From NCBI RefSeq assembly GCF_015624505.1, contig NZ_CP061379.1, positions 2,108,001 to 2,172,000 of the forward strand: a stretch of DNA of 64,000 nt, written 5' to 3'. Each line of letters begins with the position of its first letter. Positions within the stretch are counted from its first letter, which is position 1. Under the pieces are notes generated by a model. The model searched no databases. It had not been told where the DNA came from and was given only the letters and a program-made list of their open reading frames with translations. This DNA is from Bradyrhizobium commune (lineage in GTDB: Bacteria; Pseudomonadota; Alphaproteobacteria; Rhizobiales; Xanthobacteraceae). The position numbers and the translations under genes are program-made. Positions 26,700-34,931 of the stretch are shown here, in pieces.

Positions 26700-28244
26700 A
26701 TGAACGGCGCTGAAAGTCTCTTGCGGACGCTCGTCGGATCGGGTGTCGAGGTCTGCTTCGGCAATCCCGGCACGTCGGAAATGCATTTTGTGGCTGCCCT
26801 CGACAGGGTGGAGGGTATGCGGACCGTGCTCGGCCTGTTCGAAGGTGTGGTGACCGGCATGGCCGACGGCTACGGTCGCATGGCGGAGAAGCCGGCCGCG
26901 ACGCTGCTGCATCTCGGACCTGGACTCGCGAACGGGCTCGCCAATCTTCATAACGCGCGCCGCGCGGCGACGCCGATCGTCAATATCGTCGGTGACCACG
27001 CCACCTATCACGCGCAGTACGACGCGCCGCTCGCTTCCGATGTCCGCGGCTTTGCGCGGCCGGTCTCCGGCTGGGTGCATTCGTCGGTGAGCGCCAGAAC
27101 CGTTGCCGCAGACGGCGCGCGGGCCGTGCAGGCCGCCCTGCAATATCCGGGTCAGATTGCGACGTTGATCTTGCCTGCCGACACGGCCTGGCTCGAGGCC
27201 GACCACCCGGCACCCGCGCTGCCGAAGCCTCTGCCAGCGACGGCGTCTGCCGAAGCGATCGACCAGGCCGCCGTTGCACTCAAATCGGGCCGCAAGACCA
27301 TGCTGCTGATCCGCGGAGCTGCGCTCAAGGAAAGTGGGCTCAATGCGGCAGGACGCATCGCCGCGACTTCAGGCGCGCGGATCGCCTGCGACACCTTTGC
27401 GCCACGCTGCCAGCGTGGCGCCGGGCGCGTGAAAGTGGAGCGTGTTCCCTATTTCGCCGAGCAAATCGTCGAGTTCATGAAGGGAACGCAGCAACTGATC
27501 CTGGTTGGCGCGAATCCTCCGGTGAGCTTCTTCGCCTATCCGAACAAGCCGTCCTGGTGCACGCCCGACGACTGCAAGATCTTGCATCTCGCCCACGTCC
27601 ACGAGGATGGCACGGCGGCGCTGGAAGCTCTCGCTGACGCCGTGAAGGCAGCGAGGGACCCAGCGCATATCGGTTCGCCAGGCAAGCCTGATATCCCTGC
27701 CGGACCGCTCAATCCGCAGACCGCCGGACAGATCATTGCACATTTCCTTCCTGACGGGGCCATCATCTCAGACGAAGGCGCAACGGCAGGCGGTGGCATG
27801 CATCGATTTGCAGCCAATATCGCGCCGCACGACCATCTTGCGTTGACCGGAGGCGCGATCGGGCAGGGTATCCCCCTCGCCACGGGCGCCGCGGTTGCCT
27901 GTCCGGACAGGAAGGTCGTCTGTCTCCATGGCGACGGCGGAGCGATGTATACGCCGCAGGCGTTGTGGACGCAGGTGCGGGAATCGCTCGACGTCACCAC
28001 GGTGATCTTTGCCAATCGCTCCTATGCGATTCTCAACATCGAGCTCGCGCGGGTGGGTGCCGGAGAAGCCGGGCCCAAGGCGTTTTCGATGCTGGATCTG
28101 CATAATCCGGAGCTCGATTGGGTCAAGCTCGCCTCCGGCATGGGCGTGGAGGCGAGCCGGGCGACTTCGGTTGAGGGGTTTGCGAGCCAATTCGCCAGCG
28201 CGATGAGTAATCGCGGTCCCCGCCTGATCGAGGTCGTGCTTTAG
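26700..28244 (+). CDS. ThDP-dependent enzyme, benzoylformate-decarboxylase/acetolactate-synthase-like
   Basis: The 514-residue protein has the three-domain layout of ThDP decarboxylases: Pyr domain with the activating Glu48 in LGLFEGVVTGMADGYGR, a central domain, and a PP domain with CLHGDGGAMYTPQALWTQ and FANRSYAILN. It resembles benzoylformate decarboxylase and the many mis-named acetolactate synthases. Likely reactions are 2-oxo-acid decarboxylation or carboligation. It lacks the FAD/quinone features of PoxB. It is followed by opposite-strand genes, so it may be a single-gene unit at the edge of the catabolic cluster. The substrate is unknown. Confidence 0.82.
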   Translation: MNGAESLLRTLVGSGVEVCFGNPGTSEMHFVAALDRVEGMRTVLGLFEGVVTGMADGYGRMAEKPAATLLHLGPGLANGLANLHNARRAATPIVNIVGDHATYHAQYDAPLASDVRGFARPVSGWVHSSVSARTVAADGARAVQAALQYPGQIATLILPADTAWLEADHPAPALPKPLPATASAEAIDQAAVALKSGRKTMLLIRGAALKESGLNAAGRIAATSGARIACDTFAPRCQRGAGRVKVERVPYFAEQIVEFMKGTQQLILVGANPPVSFFAYPNKPSWCTPDDCKILHLAHVHEDGTAALEALADAVKAARDPAHIGSPGKPDIPAGPLNPQTAGQIIAHFLPDGAIISDEGATAGGGMHRFAANIAPHDHLALTGGAIGQGIPLATGAAVACPDRKVVCLHGDGGAMYTPQALWTQVRESLDVTTVIFANRSYAILNIELARVGAGEAGPKAFSMLDLHNPELDWVKLASGMGVEASRATSVEGFASQFASAMSNRGPRLIEVVL

Positions 28245-28266
28245 TTTCCTGGAACGCGACGCGTCC

Positions 28267-28734
28267 TCATGAGAGCGCGCGTTCGTCGATCCAGTCGACA
28301 TAGAGCCGGCGCTCCGCAAACAGCCAGGTGCCGTCCAGCTTCACGAACGTATCGAGGTAGCGGAGCGAGGCGACCATCAGGCGGCGTTGTCCGTCGTTGC
28401 CGACCGTGACGTGATGCGCCAGGCAATAGGTTTCGCCCGTGCCATGCTCGCTCGTCAGCGAGAGCAGCGTGCTCTGTCCGAGGAAGTGGGTCGTGGCATC
28501 GTATTTGTTCAGCTCCGCGAAGACCGGAGCAAGTGCCGCACGGGAGTGCAGCTCCTGTGACGGCGTTGGATCCTTGGCATTCATGTAAACGATGAACTGG
28601 GTGTCCTCGGTGAAGAGGGACATCTGGCCCATTGCATCGCGACGGTCGGCGCAGTGTGCGTAGGCTTCGACCAGCTCGCGTATTGCGAGGCGATCCGCGG
28701 CTTCGCCGGGGGAGATGGCAAATTGCTTGCTCAT
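28267..28734 (-). CDS. SnoaL/NTF2-like small enzyme or binding protein
   Basis: The 155-residue product has the NTF2-like cone-fold pattern of SnoaL-type proteins: IRELVEAYAHCADRRDA near the N-terminus, then DTQFIVYM, and a C-terminal beta-sheet segment. Such proteins act as small dehydratases, isomerases or ring-hydroxylation subunits, often on cyclic substrates. CGGAG lies upstream of the ATG. It converges on the ThDP gene with 22 bases between. The position in a catabolic cluster fits a role on a ring or enone intermediate, but no catalytic residues can be assigned safely. Confidence 0.75.
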   Translation of the reverse strand: MSKQFAISPGEAADRLAIRELVEAYAHCADRRDAMGQMSLFTEDTQFIVYMNAKDPTPSQELHSRAALAPVFAELNKYDATTHFLGQSTLLSLTSEHGTGETYCLAHHVTVGNDGQRRLMVASLRYLDTFVKLDGTWLFAERRLYVDWIDERALS

Positions 28735-28794
28735 GGGCAGATCTCCGCTTGAGTAGGAGCGACCAAGTCTCGCCGGTCAAGCTGACGCATTTGC

Positions 28795-29187
28795 GGGACT
28801 GGTCTTGAACAAAACTGCTCTGGCCGAAGGGATTTCGAAGAATCTGCTCTCAGAGGCGGGCTTGGCGCGACCATCGCAAACAGTCGCGGCCCGGAGTCGC
28901 TACGAGGATTGGTCGCGGAACTTGGTCCGTCGATCAAGGCCGGTACCGCCAGGGAGGCTGCCAGCGCCGACATCGTTCTGACGGCCGTACGCTGGGTCGA
29001 TCTCGAAAGGGCGTCACAGGGGCTTCCCGTTTGCAACGGCCGCATCGTCATCGATGCCACCAATCCCGTTGAGTTCATCGAACGGGTCGGTCATTTTCCG
29101 GTCGACCTCGGCGTACTCAATGTGGGTGAGCCTCTGGCCTCGCTGCCGTTCGGTTCGCTTGCGGCGAGCAACCTTGTCAAAATCTGA
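28795..29187 (+). pseudogene. Remnant of an NADPH-dependent F420-reductase-like gene
   Basis: The frame reading IANSRGPESL, AELGPSIKAGTAREAASADI and GRIVIDATNPV matches the mid-region of NAD(P)-binding F420-reductase-like proteins. The N-terminal GxGxxG strand is missing. The stretch before IANS seems split between two frames (LLSEAGL in one, GATIANS in the other). The C-terminus ends at TGA just where the family continues VVKTFN. It has no start with a ribosome-binding site. It is therefore called a decayed fragment; a short functional protein is unlikely. Confidence 0.6.
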
Positions 29188-29197
29188 CGTTCGATCT

Positions 29198-29980
29198 TCA
29201 GTCGCGTAGGTCGGTCTTGCCTCCGAGGGATTGTGTCGCGCGGGAGGCGCTGGCGAGCAGCGCCTTCACGTGATCGCTCGAGGGCTCGACTTTCATGGAG
29301 GCGCGCGTGCCGGCGAGGCTGAGCGTGAAGCGAACATCGCCGTTCCAGTCCACGATCGGCGCGGCGATCGAAACATAGCCATCGAGGTCGGACCGGGTGA
29401 TGGTGGTGTAGCCCCTTCGCTTGAGCTCCCGCACGGCATCTTCTCGGAATTTGCCGATATCGGGCTTGCCACCGAACATCGCGCCCCACTCCTGCTCGAT
29501 CAGATGTGTCGTCACGCCCGCCGGCAGCCGGGCCGCATAGATCTTCCCCGCCGCAGAACCGAGCATCGGGATCAGCCCGGTGCGAAATTCGAACGCGCCG
29601 CGCTGATCGCCGTCCTGCTTGAACAGGCTGAGTGGGCCGTCATCGGTCCAGGTGGTGACGGCCGCGCTGCGCCTGGTCATGTCGCGCAGATTGGTGACCT
29701 CGCGGCGGACGATCTCGAAACCGTCGATCTGCTGGATCGCGCTGACGCCGAGCGAGAGCGCCGCAGGTCCGAGGCGATAGTGGCCAGGCTTCTCGTCCGC
29801 GGCGGCAAGCCCGATCCTGACGAGGCTCACGAGATAGTTATTCGCGGCGCTCGTCGTGAGATCGGCCAGAGGCGCGATGTCCTTGAGAGCCATTGCCTGC
29901 TGGCTCGTCTGCATAACGCTCAGAATCCGAAAGGCAATTTCCACCGACTGAATGCCTCGGCGCGGCTTCTTCTCCAGCAT
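29198..29980 (-). CDS. IclR-family transcriptional regulator
   Basis: The 260-residue product has an N-terminal winged helix (IQSVEIAFRILSVM, LADLTTSAANNYLVSLVRIG) and a C-terminal IclR effector domain (GSAAGKIYAARLPA, LKRRGYTTITRSDLDGYVSI, IVDWNGDVRFTLSLAG). IclR proteins usually repress or activate an adjacent catabolic operon until a small carboxylic or aromatic ligand binds. It is divergent from the VOC/monooxygenase genes across 119 bases that hold repeated TACAAC elements, so that operon is the obvious target. A second IclR-type effector domain occurs in the flavin reductase encoded three genes downstream. Confidence 0.88.
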   Translation of the reverse strand: MLEKKPRRGIQSVEIAFRILSVMQTSQQAMALKDIAPLADLTTSAANNYLVSLVRIGLAAADEKPGHYRLGPAALSLGVSAIQQIDGFEIVRREVTNLRDMTRRSAAVTTWTDDGPLSLFKQDGDQRGAFEFRTGLIPMLGSAAGKIYAARLPAGVTTHLIEQEWGAMFGGKPDIGKFREDAVRELKRRGYTTITRSDLDGYVSIAAPIVDWNGDVRFTLSLAGTRASMKVEPSSDHVKALLASASRATQSLGGKTDLRD

Positions 29981-30017
29981 CTGCTTCCTTCGACTGGTTC
30001 AGCGATTGGAATCGAGA

Positions 30018-30081
30018 TTGACACAAATGAAAGTCGAGAGCAGTATACAACAATACAACATATATACAACAGTGTTGAATA
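30018..30081. promoter_or_regulatory. Operator/promoter region between IclR and the VOC operon
   Basis: A -35-like TTGACA (30018-30023) is followed by three direct copies of (T/A)ATACAAC at 30044-30051, 30052-30059 and 30063-30070. An inverted half, GTTG at 30074-30077, completes CAAC-AGT-GTTG. The block is strikingly AT-rich for this genome. The arrangement suits IclR binding over the promoter of the plus-strand operon, whose strong GGAAAAGGAGG site follows. Confidence 0.5.
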
Positions 30082-30099
30082 TAGGAAAAGGAGGAAAAG

Positions 30100-30462
30100 A
30101 TGCCTTTCGGGGCCGTCCGCAGCATCTACACGGTCGTCAATGACATGGACCGCATGCAGGCCTTCTACGCAGAGGCGCTGGAGTTGCCGCGGGCATTTCG
30201 CGATCACGACAACTGGTGCCAGTTCAAGGCCGGGCCGGTCGTGTTCGCCCTGAGCTCGGCTGCCGAGGCGGCCAAGGACGCGCGCGGCAGCGTGATCGTG
30301 TTCGACGCAACCGATGTGGGGCCGGTCGCGGCGCGGATCGAACGGTTTGGCGGACGGCATCTCGCAAGCCGCGACATGGGCGCGCACGGCAGCGTCGCCA
30401 CCTTCGCCGATCCCGAGGGCAATCTGTTTCAGCTTCACGTCCGGCCGGGCCGCTCGGTCTGA
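30100..30462 (+). CDS. VOC-family (glyoxalase/dioxygenase fold) protein
   Basis: The 120-residue product has two beta-alpha-beta-beta-beta modules: SIYTVVNDMDRMQAFYAEAL at the start and GSVATFADPEGNLFQLHVRP at the end. Family members include glyoxalase I, extradiol dioxygenases and resistance proteins. The usual first metal ligand (His in strand 1) is not evident, while the C-terminal Glu in DPEGN is present, so metal binding is uncertain. GGAAAAGGAGG directly precedes the ATG, implying strong translation. It is the first gene of a plus-strand run that includes a monooxygenase and its reductase. Confidence 0.8.
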   Translation: MPFGAVRSIYTVVNDMDRMQAFYAEALELPRAFRDHDNWCQFKAGPVVFALSSAAEAAKDARGSVIVFDATDVGPVAARIERFGGRHLASRDMGAHGSVATFADPEGNLFQLHVRPGRSV

Positions 30463-30500
30463 CCCGGCTGCGCATATCGAATCCAACGAGGAGACTCATC

Positions 30501-31529
30501 ATGAAATTCGGCGTCTTCGATCAGAATGACCGTTCGGGCCTACCGCTGGCGGAGCAGTACGAGAACCGTCTTGCGCTCGCCGAGCTCTACGACCGTCTCG
30601 GCTTCCATTGCTTCCATATGAGCGAGCATCACGGCACGCCGCTGAGCATGACGCCGTCGCCCAGCGTGTGGATGGCTGCCCTGTCGCAGCGGACCAAGAA
30701 GTTGAGGCTATGCCCGCTCGTCTATCTGTTGCCGACCTACAATCCCGCGCGCCTTTACGAAGAGATCTGCATGCTCGATCATCTGAGTGGCGGGCGGTTC
30801 GAGTTCGGGATTGGGCGCGGTGCTTCGCCGCATGAACTCGACGCGCTCGGCATCGACTCCACGAAGGCCGCGAAGATGTATGCGGAGGCCTTCGATGCGA
30901 TCCAGCGCTGCATCACGCAGGATTCCGTCACGACGACGGGCGAGTTCTGGAACCTCAACGACTATGCGGTGGAGATGAAGCCGCTTCAGCGGCCGCGTCC
31001 GCCGATGTGGTACGCGGTCGGCTCGCCGGACTCCGTGGTCTGGCCGGCACACAACGGTTTGAACGTGGTCTGCGGCGGGCAGGTATCGCGCGTGCGCGCG
31101 ATTTCGGATCGCTACCGCAAGGAGATGGCTGCGGCCGGTCTCCGGGGCAACGGCTCGCCGCTGATTGGCGTCAATCGCTACATCATCGTCGGCGAGACCG
31201 ATCGCGAAGCGCAGGAACTGGGACGAAAGGCCTGGCCGTCGTTCTACGACAACTTCATCAAGCTCTGGCGCAAGCACGGGACGCAACCGGTCAACGCGAA
31301 GCTGCCGCCGTCATTCGACCAACTCGTCGAATCCGGACATGCGATTGCCGGCTCGGCCCGAACGGTGACGCAAGTTCTGTCGGACCAGGTCGCGCTTGGC
31401 GGACTGAACTACGTGATCGGAAGCTTCATGTTCGGGACCATGCCGCACGCGGAAGCCGCTGCCTCGATCCTCCGCTTTGCCGAGCATGTCATGCCGGCCG
31501 TGGAAGCGGCGGAAGCGGTTGCCGCATGA
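30501..31529 (+). CDS. Luciferase-like (LLM class) flavin-dependent monooxygenase
   Basis: The 342-residue TIM-barrel protein has the LLM N-terminus MKFGVFDQND, FHCFHMSEHHGTPLSM, LPTYNPARLYEEICMLDHLS and GRFEFGIGRGASP. These enzymes use reduced flavin from a separate reductase to oxygenate aldehydes, ketones, sulfonates or aromatics. AGGAG lies 10 bases before the ATG at 30501; the longer open frame upstream is not used. The flavin reductase gene starts 18 bases after its stop, so the two almost certainly form a two-component monooxygenase. The substrate is not predictable from sequence. Confidence 0.87.
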   Translation: MKFGVFDQNDRSGLPLAEQYENRLALAELYDRLGFHCFHMSEHHGTPLSMTPSPSVWMAALSQRTKKLRLCPLVYLLPTYNPARLYEEICMLDHLSGGRFEFGIGRGASPHELDALGIDSTKAAKMYAEAFDAIQRCITQDSVTTTGEFWNLNDYAVEMKPLQRPRPPMWYAVGSPDSVVWPAHNGLNVVCGGQVSRVRAISDRYRKEMAAAGLRGNGSPLIGVNRYIIVGETDREAQELGRKAWPSFYDNFIKLWRKHGTQPVNAKLPPSFDQLVESGHAIAGSARTVTQVLSDQVALGGLNYVIGSFMFGTMPHAEAAASILRFAEHVMPAVEAAEAVAA

Positions 31530-31546
31530 ACGCAAGGAGATGAAAA

Positions 31547-32647
31547 ATGCCGGATGCTCCTCTGTTCGACAGCCGCGATCTGCGGCGCGTGCTCGGAACC
31601 TTCGTGACGGGGGTGACGGTCGTCACCACCAGCGACGACGAAGGTCAATTTCACGGCGTGACCGCTAATTCGTTCAGCTCGGTATCGCTCGACCCTCCGC
31701 TGGTTCTCTGGAGCCAGGCGGTGAAGAGCCATAGTCATTCGGCATTCTTCAAGGCTGAACGCTTCGCGGTGAATATCCTGGCCGAGGACCAGATCGAGCT
31801 GTCCAAACGATTCGCGAAATCCTCGCATGAGAAGTTCGCGGGCATCGATGTCGATATCGGCGCTGGCGGCGTACCGCTGCTCCGCGACTGCAGTGCCCGG
31901 CTCGAGTGTCGGGTCGTGTCGCGCGTGCCGGGCGGCGACCACACGATCTATGTCGGCGAGGTGCTCGCGATCGATCAAGCCGAGCGGAAGCCGCTCGTCT
32001 TCGGCAATGGTCGATATCTGCTGGCGGATCCCCACGACATGGCCGACGGCGCGTCGTCGCCCGATCGCAGAAACGCTCAGCTCACGGCGATGCGGCTCGG
32101 CACACGTGCGATCGAGCGCCTGGTCAGACGGTTCGACGAGACGATGGCGCTTGCCGTCTGGGGCGCCCATGGTCCGACGATCACCCATTGGGAGCCGGCA
32201 TCCGCTCCGGTGAGCGAAGCGCTTCCCCTGGGGTTGATCCTCCCGGTCGCATCGACGGCGACCGGTCTAGCCTTTGCTGCACATCTTTCTCCTGAAGCTA
32301 TCGCCCAGACGACTTTGCCAGATCAAGATGCGGGGGCCAGAGAGGGCGATTGGAACGAACGCCTCGCAGAGGTGCGGCGGCAAGGGCTCGCGAGACAAGG
32401 GCTGGAGACCTTCTATCGTAGCGAGACGCTGATCAACGCGCTCAGCGCGCCCGTGCTCGATGCGGATGGCCGGGCGGTGCTGGCCCTGACCGCGGTGGGC
32501 GAGGCGAGCCGGTTTCGCGCCGATCTCGACGGAGAGTTCGCTCGCGCCTTGCGCGAGACGGCAAAAGACCTGTCGCAACGGCTTGGCTATGAAGCCGGGA
32601 ATTCTCGCGAGCCGGCCCGACGCCTCGCGCTTGCGGTCGGAGCTTGA
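31547..32647 (+). CDS. Flavin reductase fused to an IclR-type effector domain
   Basis: Residues about 8-155 are a flavin reductase of the DIM6/HpaC type (RRVLGTFVTGVTVVTTSDD, VTANSFSSVSLDPPLVLWSQ, HEKFAG). Residues about 180-350 resemble the ligand-binding domain of IclR regulators (MALAVWGAHGPTITHWEP, LPLGLILPVASTATGLAFAA, ALSAPVLDADGRAVLALTAV). There is no DNA-binding helix-turn-helix. A close functional precedent is the C1 reductase of p-hydroxyphenylacetate hydroxylase, where a MarR-like tail senses substrate and boosts reduction. By analogy the tail may sense the monooxygenase substrate. It partners the LLM enzyme immediately upstream. Confidence 0.8.
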   Translation: MPDAPLFDSRDLRRVLGTFVTGVTVVTTSDDEGQFHGVTANSFSSVSLDPPLVLWSQAVKSHSHSAFFKAERFAVNILAEDQIELSKRFAKSSHEKFAGIDVDIGAGGVPLLRDCSARLECRVVSRVPGGDHTIYVGEVLAIDQAERKPLVFGNGRYLLADPHDMADGASSPDRRNAQLTAMRLGTRAIERLVRRFDETMALAVWGAHGPTITHWEPASAPVSEALPLGLILPVASTATGLAFAAHLSPEAIAQTTLPDQDAGAREGDWNERLAEVRRQGLARQGLETFYRSETLINALSAPVLDADGRAVLALTAVGEASRFRADLDGEFARALRETAKDLSQRLGYEAGNSREPARRLALAVGA

Positions 32648-32650
32648 GCG

Positions 32651-33526
32651 ATGGCCGAATTGTCCCCGCTCGATACCGAGCTGCTTGCGCAGGATTTGCC
32701 CGCGCTCGCCCGGGCCGACGTTGTGTCGTCGGTCTTCTCCGGGCAGCGGGGCCAGATGGAATATCGTTCCGCTGGAAATCCGAGCAATCCTGCGGTGCTG
32801 ATGCTTCATGGGCTGGGCTCCAGTTCGGCAGGATACCGCGCCCAATTCGCCGGGTTGTCGCGTGATTTTCACGTCATCGCCTGGAACGCGCCCGGCTTTG
32901 GCCGCAGCTCGCCGATCCCGGGGCAGGACGCTGATATCGATGGCTATACAAACGCGCTGGAAGGTTTACTGCGTGCGCTCGGCGTGCGACGGCTGGCGGC
33001 TCTGGTTGGCAGCTCCTGGGGGAGCGTCGTGGCGCTGGCCTTTGCGCGACGATATCCCTCGCTGATCGGCAGCCTTGTTCTTTCGGCGCCCAACGCTGCC
33101 AGAGGTCACATCACCGGTGAGGCCCGCGATGCCGAGCTGAATGCGTGGCTTCGTATGGCGGATGTCGACATCCTGGTGTCGCGCGCGGCGATCGCGAACA
33201 GGCTCGTCGCCCCCCACACGCCGGCTCAGGTCAGGCAGCATGTCGAATGCTTGCGCGATGGGATGACGACCGATGGCTGGCGTCAGGCGATCCGCTCGCT
33301 GTTCACGGTCTACACACCCGACATCATCGCAGCGGTTAAGTCCCCGATCGCCATCCTCTCCGGCACCCTCGACCAGGTCGCGCCATATCGAGATCACGCC
33401 GGGCGGCTCCTTGCCGCGGCGCCGTCGGCTATGGCGCATTCGTTCGAGGATTGCGGTCACATTCTCAAGCTCGAAGCTCCCTCGAAATTCAACGCGGTCG
33501 TTCGCGAGATGGCCGCTCAAGCGTGA
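32651..33526 (+). CDS. Alpha/beta hydrolase (MhpC/meta-cleavage type)
   Basis: The 291-residue product has the MLHGLGSSS oxyanion region (51-59), WNAPGFGRS, and nucleophile Ser122 in VGSSWGS. The acid is in SGTLDQVAPY and the His in FEDCGHILKLEAP. It resembles carbon-carbon bond hydrolases and esterases of aromatic or terpenoid pathways. It starts three bases after the flavin reductase stop, so it is co-translated with the two-component oxygenase. It plausibly hydrolyses the ester or ring-cleavage product made by that oxygenase. C-C versus ester hydrolysis cannot be told apart here. Confidence 0.83.
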   Translation: MAELSPLDTELLAQDLPALARADVVSSVFSGQRGQMEYRSAGNPSNPAVLMLHGLGSSSAGYRAQFAGLSRDFHVIAWNAPGFGRSSPIPGQDADIDGYTNALEGLLRALGVRRLAALVGSSWGSVVALAFARRYPSLIGSLVLSAPNAARGHITGEARDAELNAWLRMADVDILVSRAAIANRLVAPHTPAQVRQHVECLRDGMTTDGWRQAIRSLFTVYTPDIIAAVKSPIAILSGTLDQVAPYRDHAGRLLAAAPSAMAHSFEDCGHILKLEAPSKFNAVVREMAAQA

Positions 33527-33565
33527 AGGGAAGCGGGCGCAGTTGCGCCGGGAGGAAGGAAACGC

Positions 33566-34930
33566 ATGGTAGCCGAACAGGAAGTCGAGCGGCCCAATCG
33601 AGGGCATTGGTGGTTGGCGGCTGTCCTTTGTCTCGTGAATGCCGTTGCGTTCATCGATCGCGCGGCACTGCCGTTGCTGGTGCAGCCGATCAAGCGCGAC
33701 CTCCAGATATCCGACACGCTGATGAGCTTCCTGATCGGGGCTGCCTTTATCATTACCTACTCCGTCGGAGGCTGGTTCGTCGGCATCCTTGTCGATCGTT
33801 TCCCGCGACGACGGATCCTGGCTATGGGTATCGCTGTGTGGGGCATATCGACGATGTTCTGCGGCTCCGTCACGACTTACGCAGGTCTCTTTCTTGGCCG
33901 CTGCGGCGTCGGTGCCGGCGAAGCAACCTGCGGACCTTCGAGCATGTCGCTCGTCAGGGATGCATTCCATCCCCGCTTTCGGGGGCGCGCGGTTGCGATC
34001 TGGGCGATGGGGGCGAGCGTCGGCGGCGGGTTGGCGCTGCTAGGCGGCGGAGCGATCCTTCACTTCGTGGGAGAGAGCGGAAGCTACGTTCTTCCCTTGC
34101 TGGGAGTCTCGGTTCGCTCATGGCAGCTCGTTCTGATCGCGTGCGGGGCGATCGCGCTCCCGGTCGCCTTGCTCGTCTACACGTTCAAGGAGCCGGCGCG
34201 ACGGTCGGTTAGCACGGATAAACCCATCGCGCTCAAGGACGCCTTCGAAGCTGTTCGTGATCGATGGCTTGTCTTCGTTCCGCTGTTTCTGGCGAACGCC
34301 GCAACGATCATGTTGTCGGTCGGATACTCGTCCTGGATACCGGCCTTTCTCGGGCGGGTATGGAAGATCCCGGCCGGCGAGATCGGCCTGACCTATGGTC
34401 TCATCGTCCTGTTTCTCAGCACCGCCAGCCAGTTCATCGCCGGCTTTCTCGTCGACGCGGTCTATCGGAGGTACGGGTTGCCGGCGGTCCCGGCCCTCGG
34501 CGTTGCGATCTCCGCGCTGATCTTCCTTCCAGCGGTCTTTGTTCCGGCCGCAGGTTCCATCGTCTCGGTCTGGATGCTGCTCGCCGTCTTCAATCTGCTG
34601 GCCGCGAGCCTCTTCACCATCGGAACATCGACGATCGTGCATTTGTCGTCCGGAGCCGCGATCGGAAAGATCACGGCAGTCCATTTCGCCTGGGTCGGCA
34701 TTACCGGAACGGCGATCGCGCCGACACTGGTGGCCGTCGTCGCCGAGCAACTTTTCCAGGGAGTTCTGGGATCGGCTCTCTCGACTGTCGGCGGAGCGCT
34801 GGCGGCGCTCGGCGGGCTGTGTCTCCTCGTCGTGTACTGGCAACTGCGACCGGGCGATACCGTTTCGTCGCTGGCGCGAGACGGCCTAGGGAATTCATCT
34901 TTGCTCGACAAACCCATCCCAGGAGGTTGA
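33566..34930 (+). CDS. MFS transporter (spinster-like)
   Basis: The 454-residue product has about twelve hydrophobic segments and the major-facilitator loop motif DRFPRRRILAMG between helices 2 and 3. The N-terminal helix WWLAAVLCLVNAVAFIDRAA resembles spinster/ACS-type symporters for organic anions. It is likely an uptake or export carrier for the compound handled by this cluster. Its stop is one base before the next ATG, and AGGAGG at its end serves that gene, so it is firmly in the operon. The substrate is not predictable. Confidence 0.85.
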   Translation: MVAEQEVERPNRGHWWLAAVLCLVNAVAFIDRAALPLLVQPIKRDLQISDTLMSFLIGAAFIITYSVGGWFVGILVDRFPRRRILAMGIAVWGISTMFCGSVTTYAGLFLGRCGVGAGEATCGPSSMSLVRDAFHPRFRGRAVAIWAMGASVGGGLALLGGGAILHFVGESGSYVLPLLGVSVRSWQLVLIACGAIALPVALLVYTFKEPARRSVSTDKPIALKDAFEAVRDRWLVFVPLFLANAATIMLSVGYSSWIPAFLGRVWKIPAGEIGLTYGLIVLFLSTASQFIAGFLVDAVYRRYGLPAVPALGVAISALIFLPAVFVPAAGSIVSVWMLLAVFNLLAASLFTIGTSTIVHLSSGAAIGKITAVHFAWVGITGTAIAPTLVAVVAEQLFQGVLGSALSTVGGALAALGGLCLLVVYWQLRPGDTVSSLARDGLGNSSLLDKPIPGG

Positions 34931-34931
34931 C

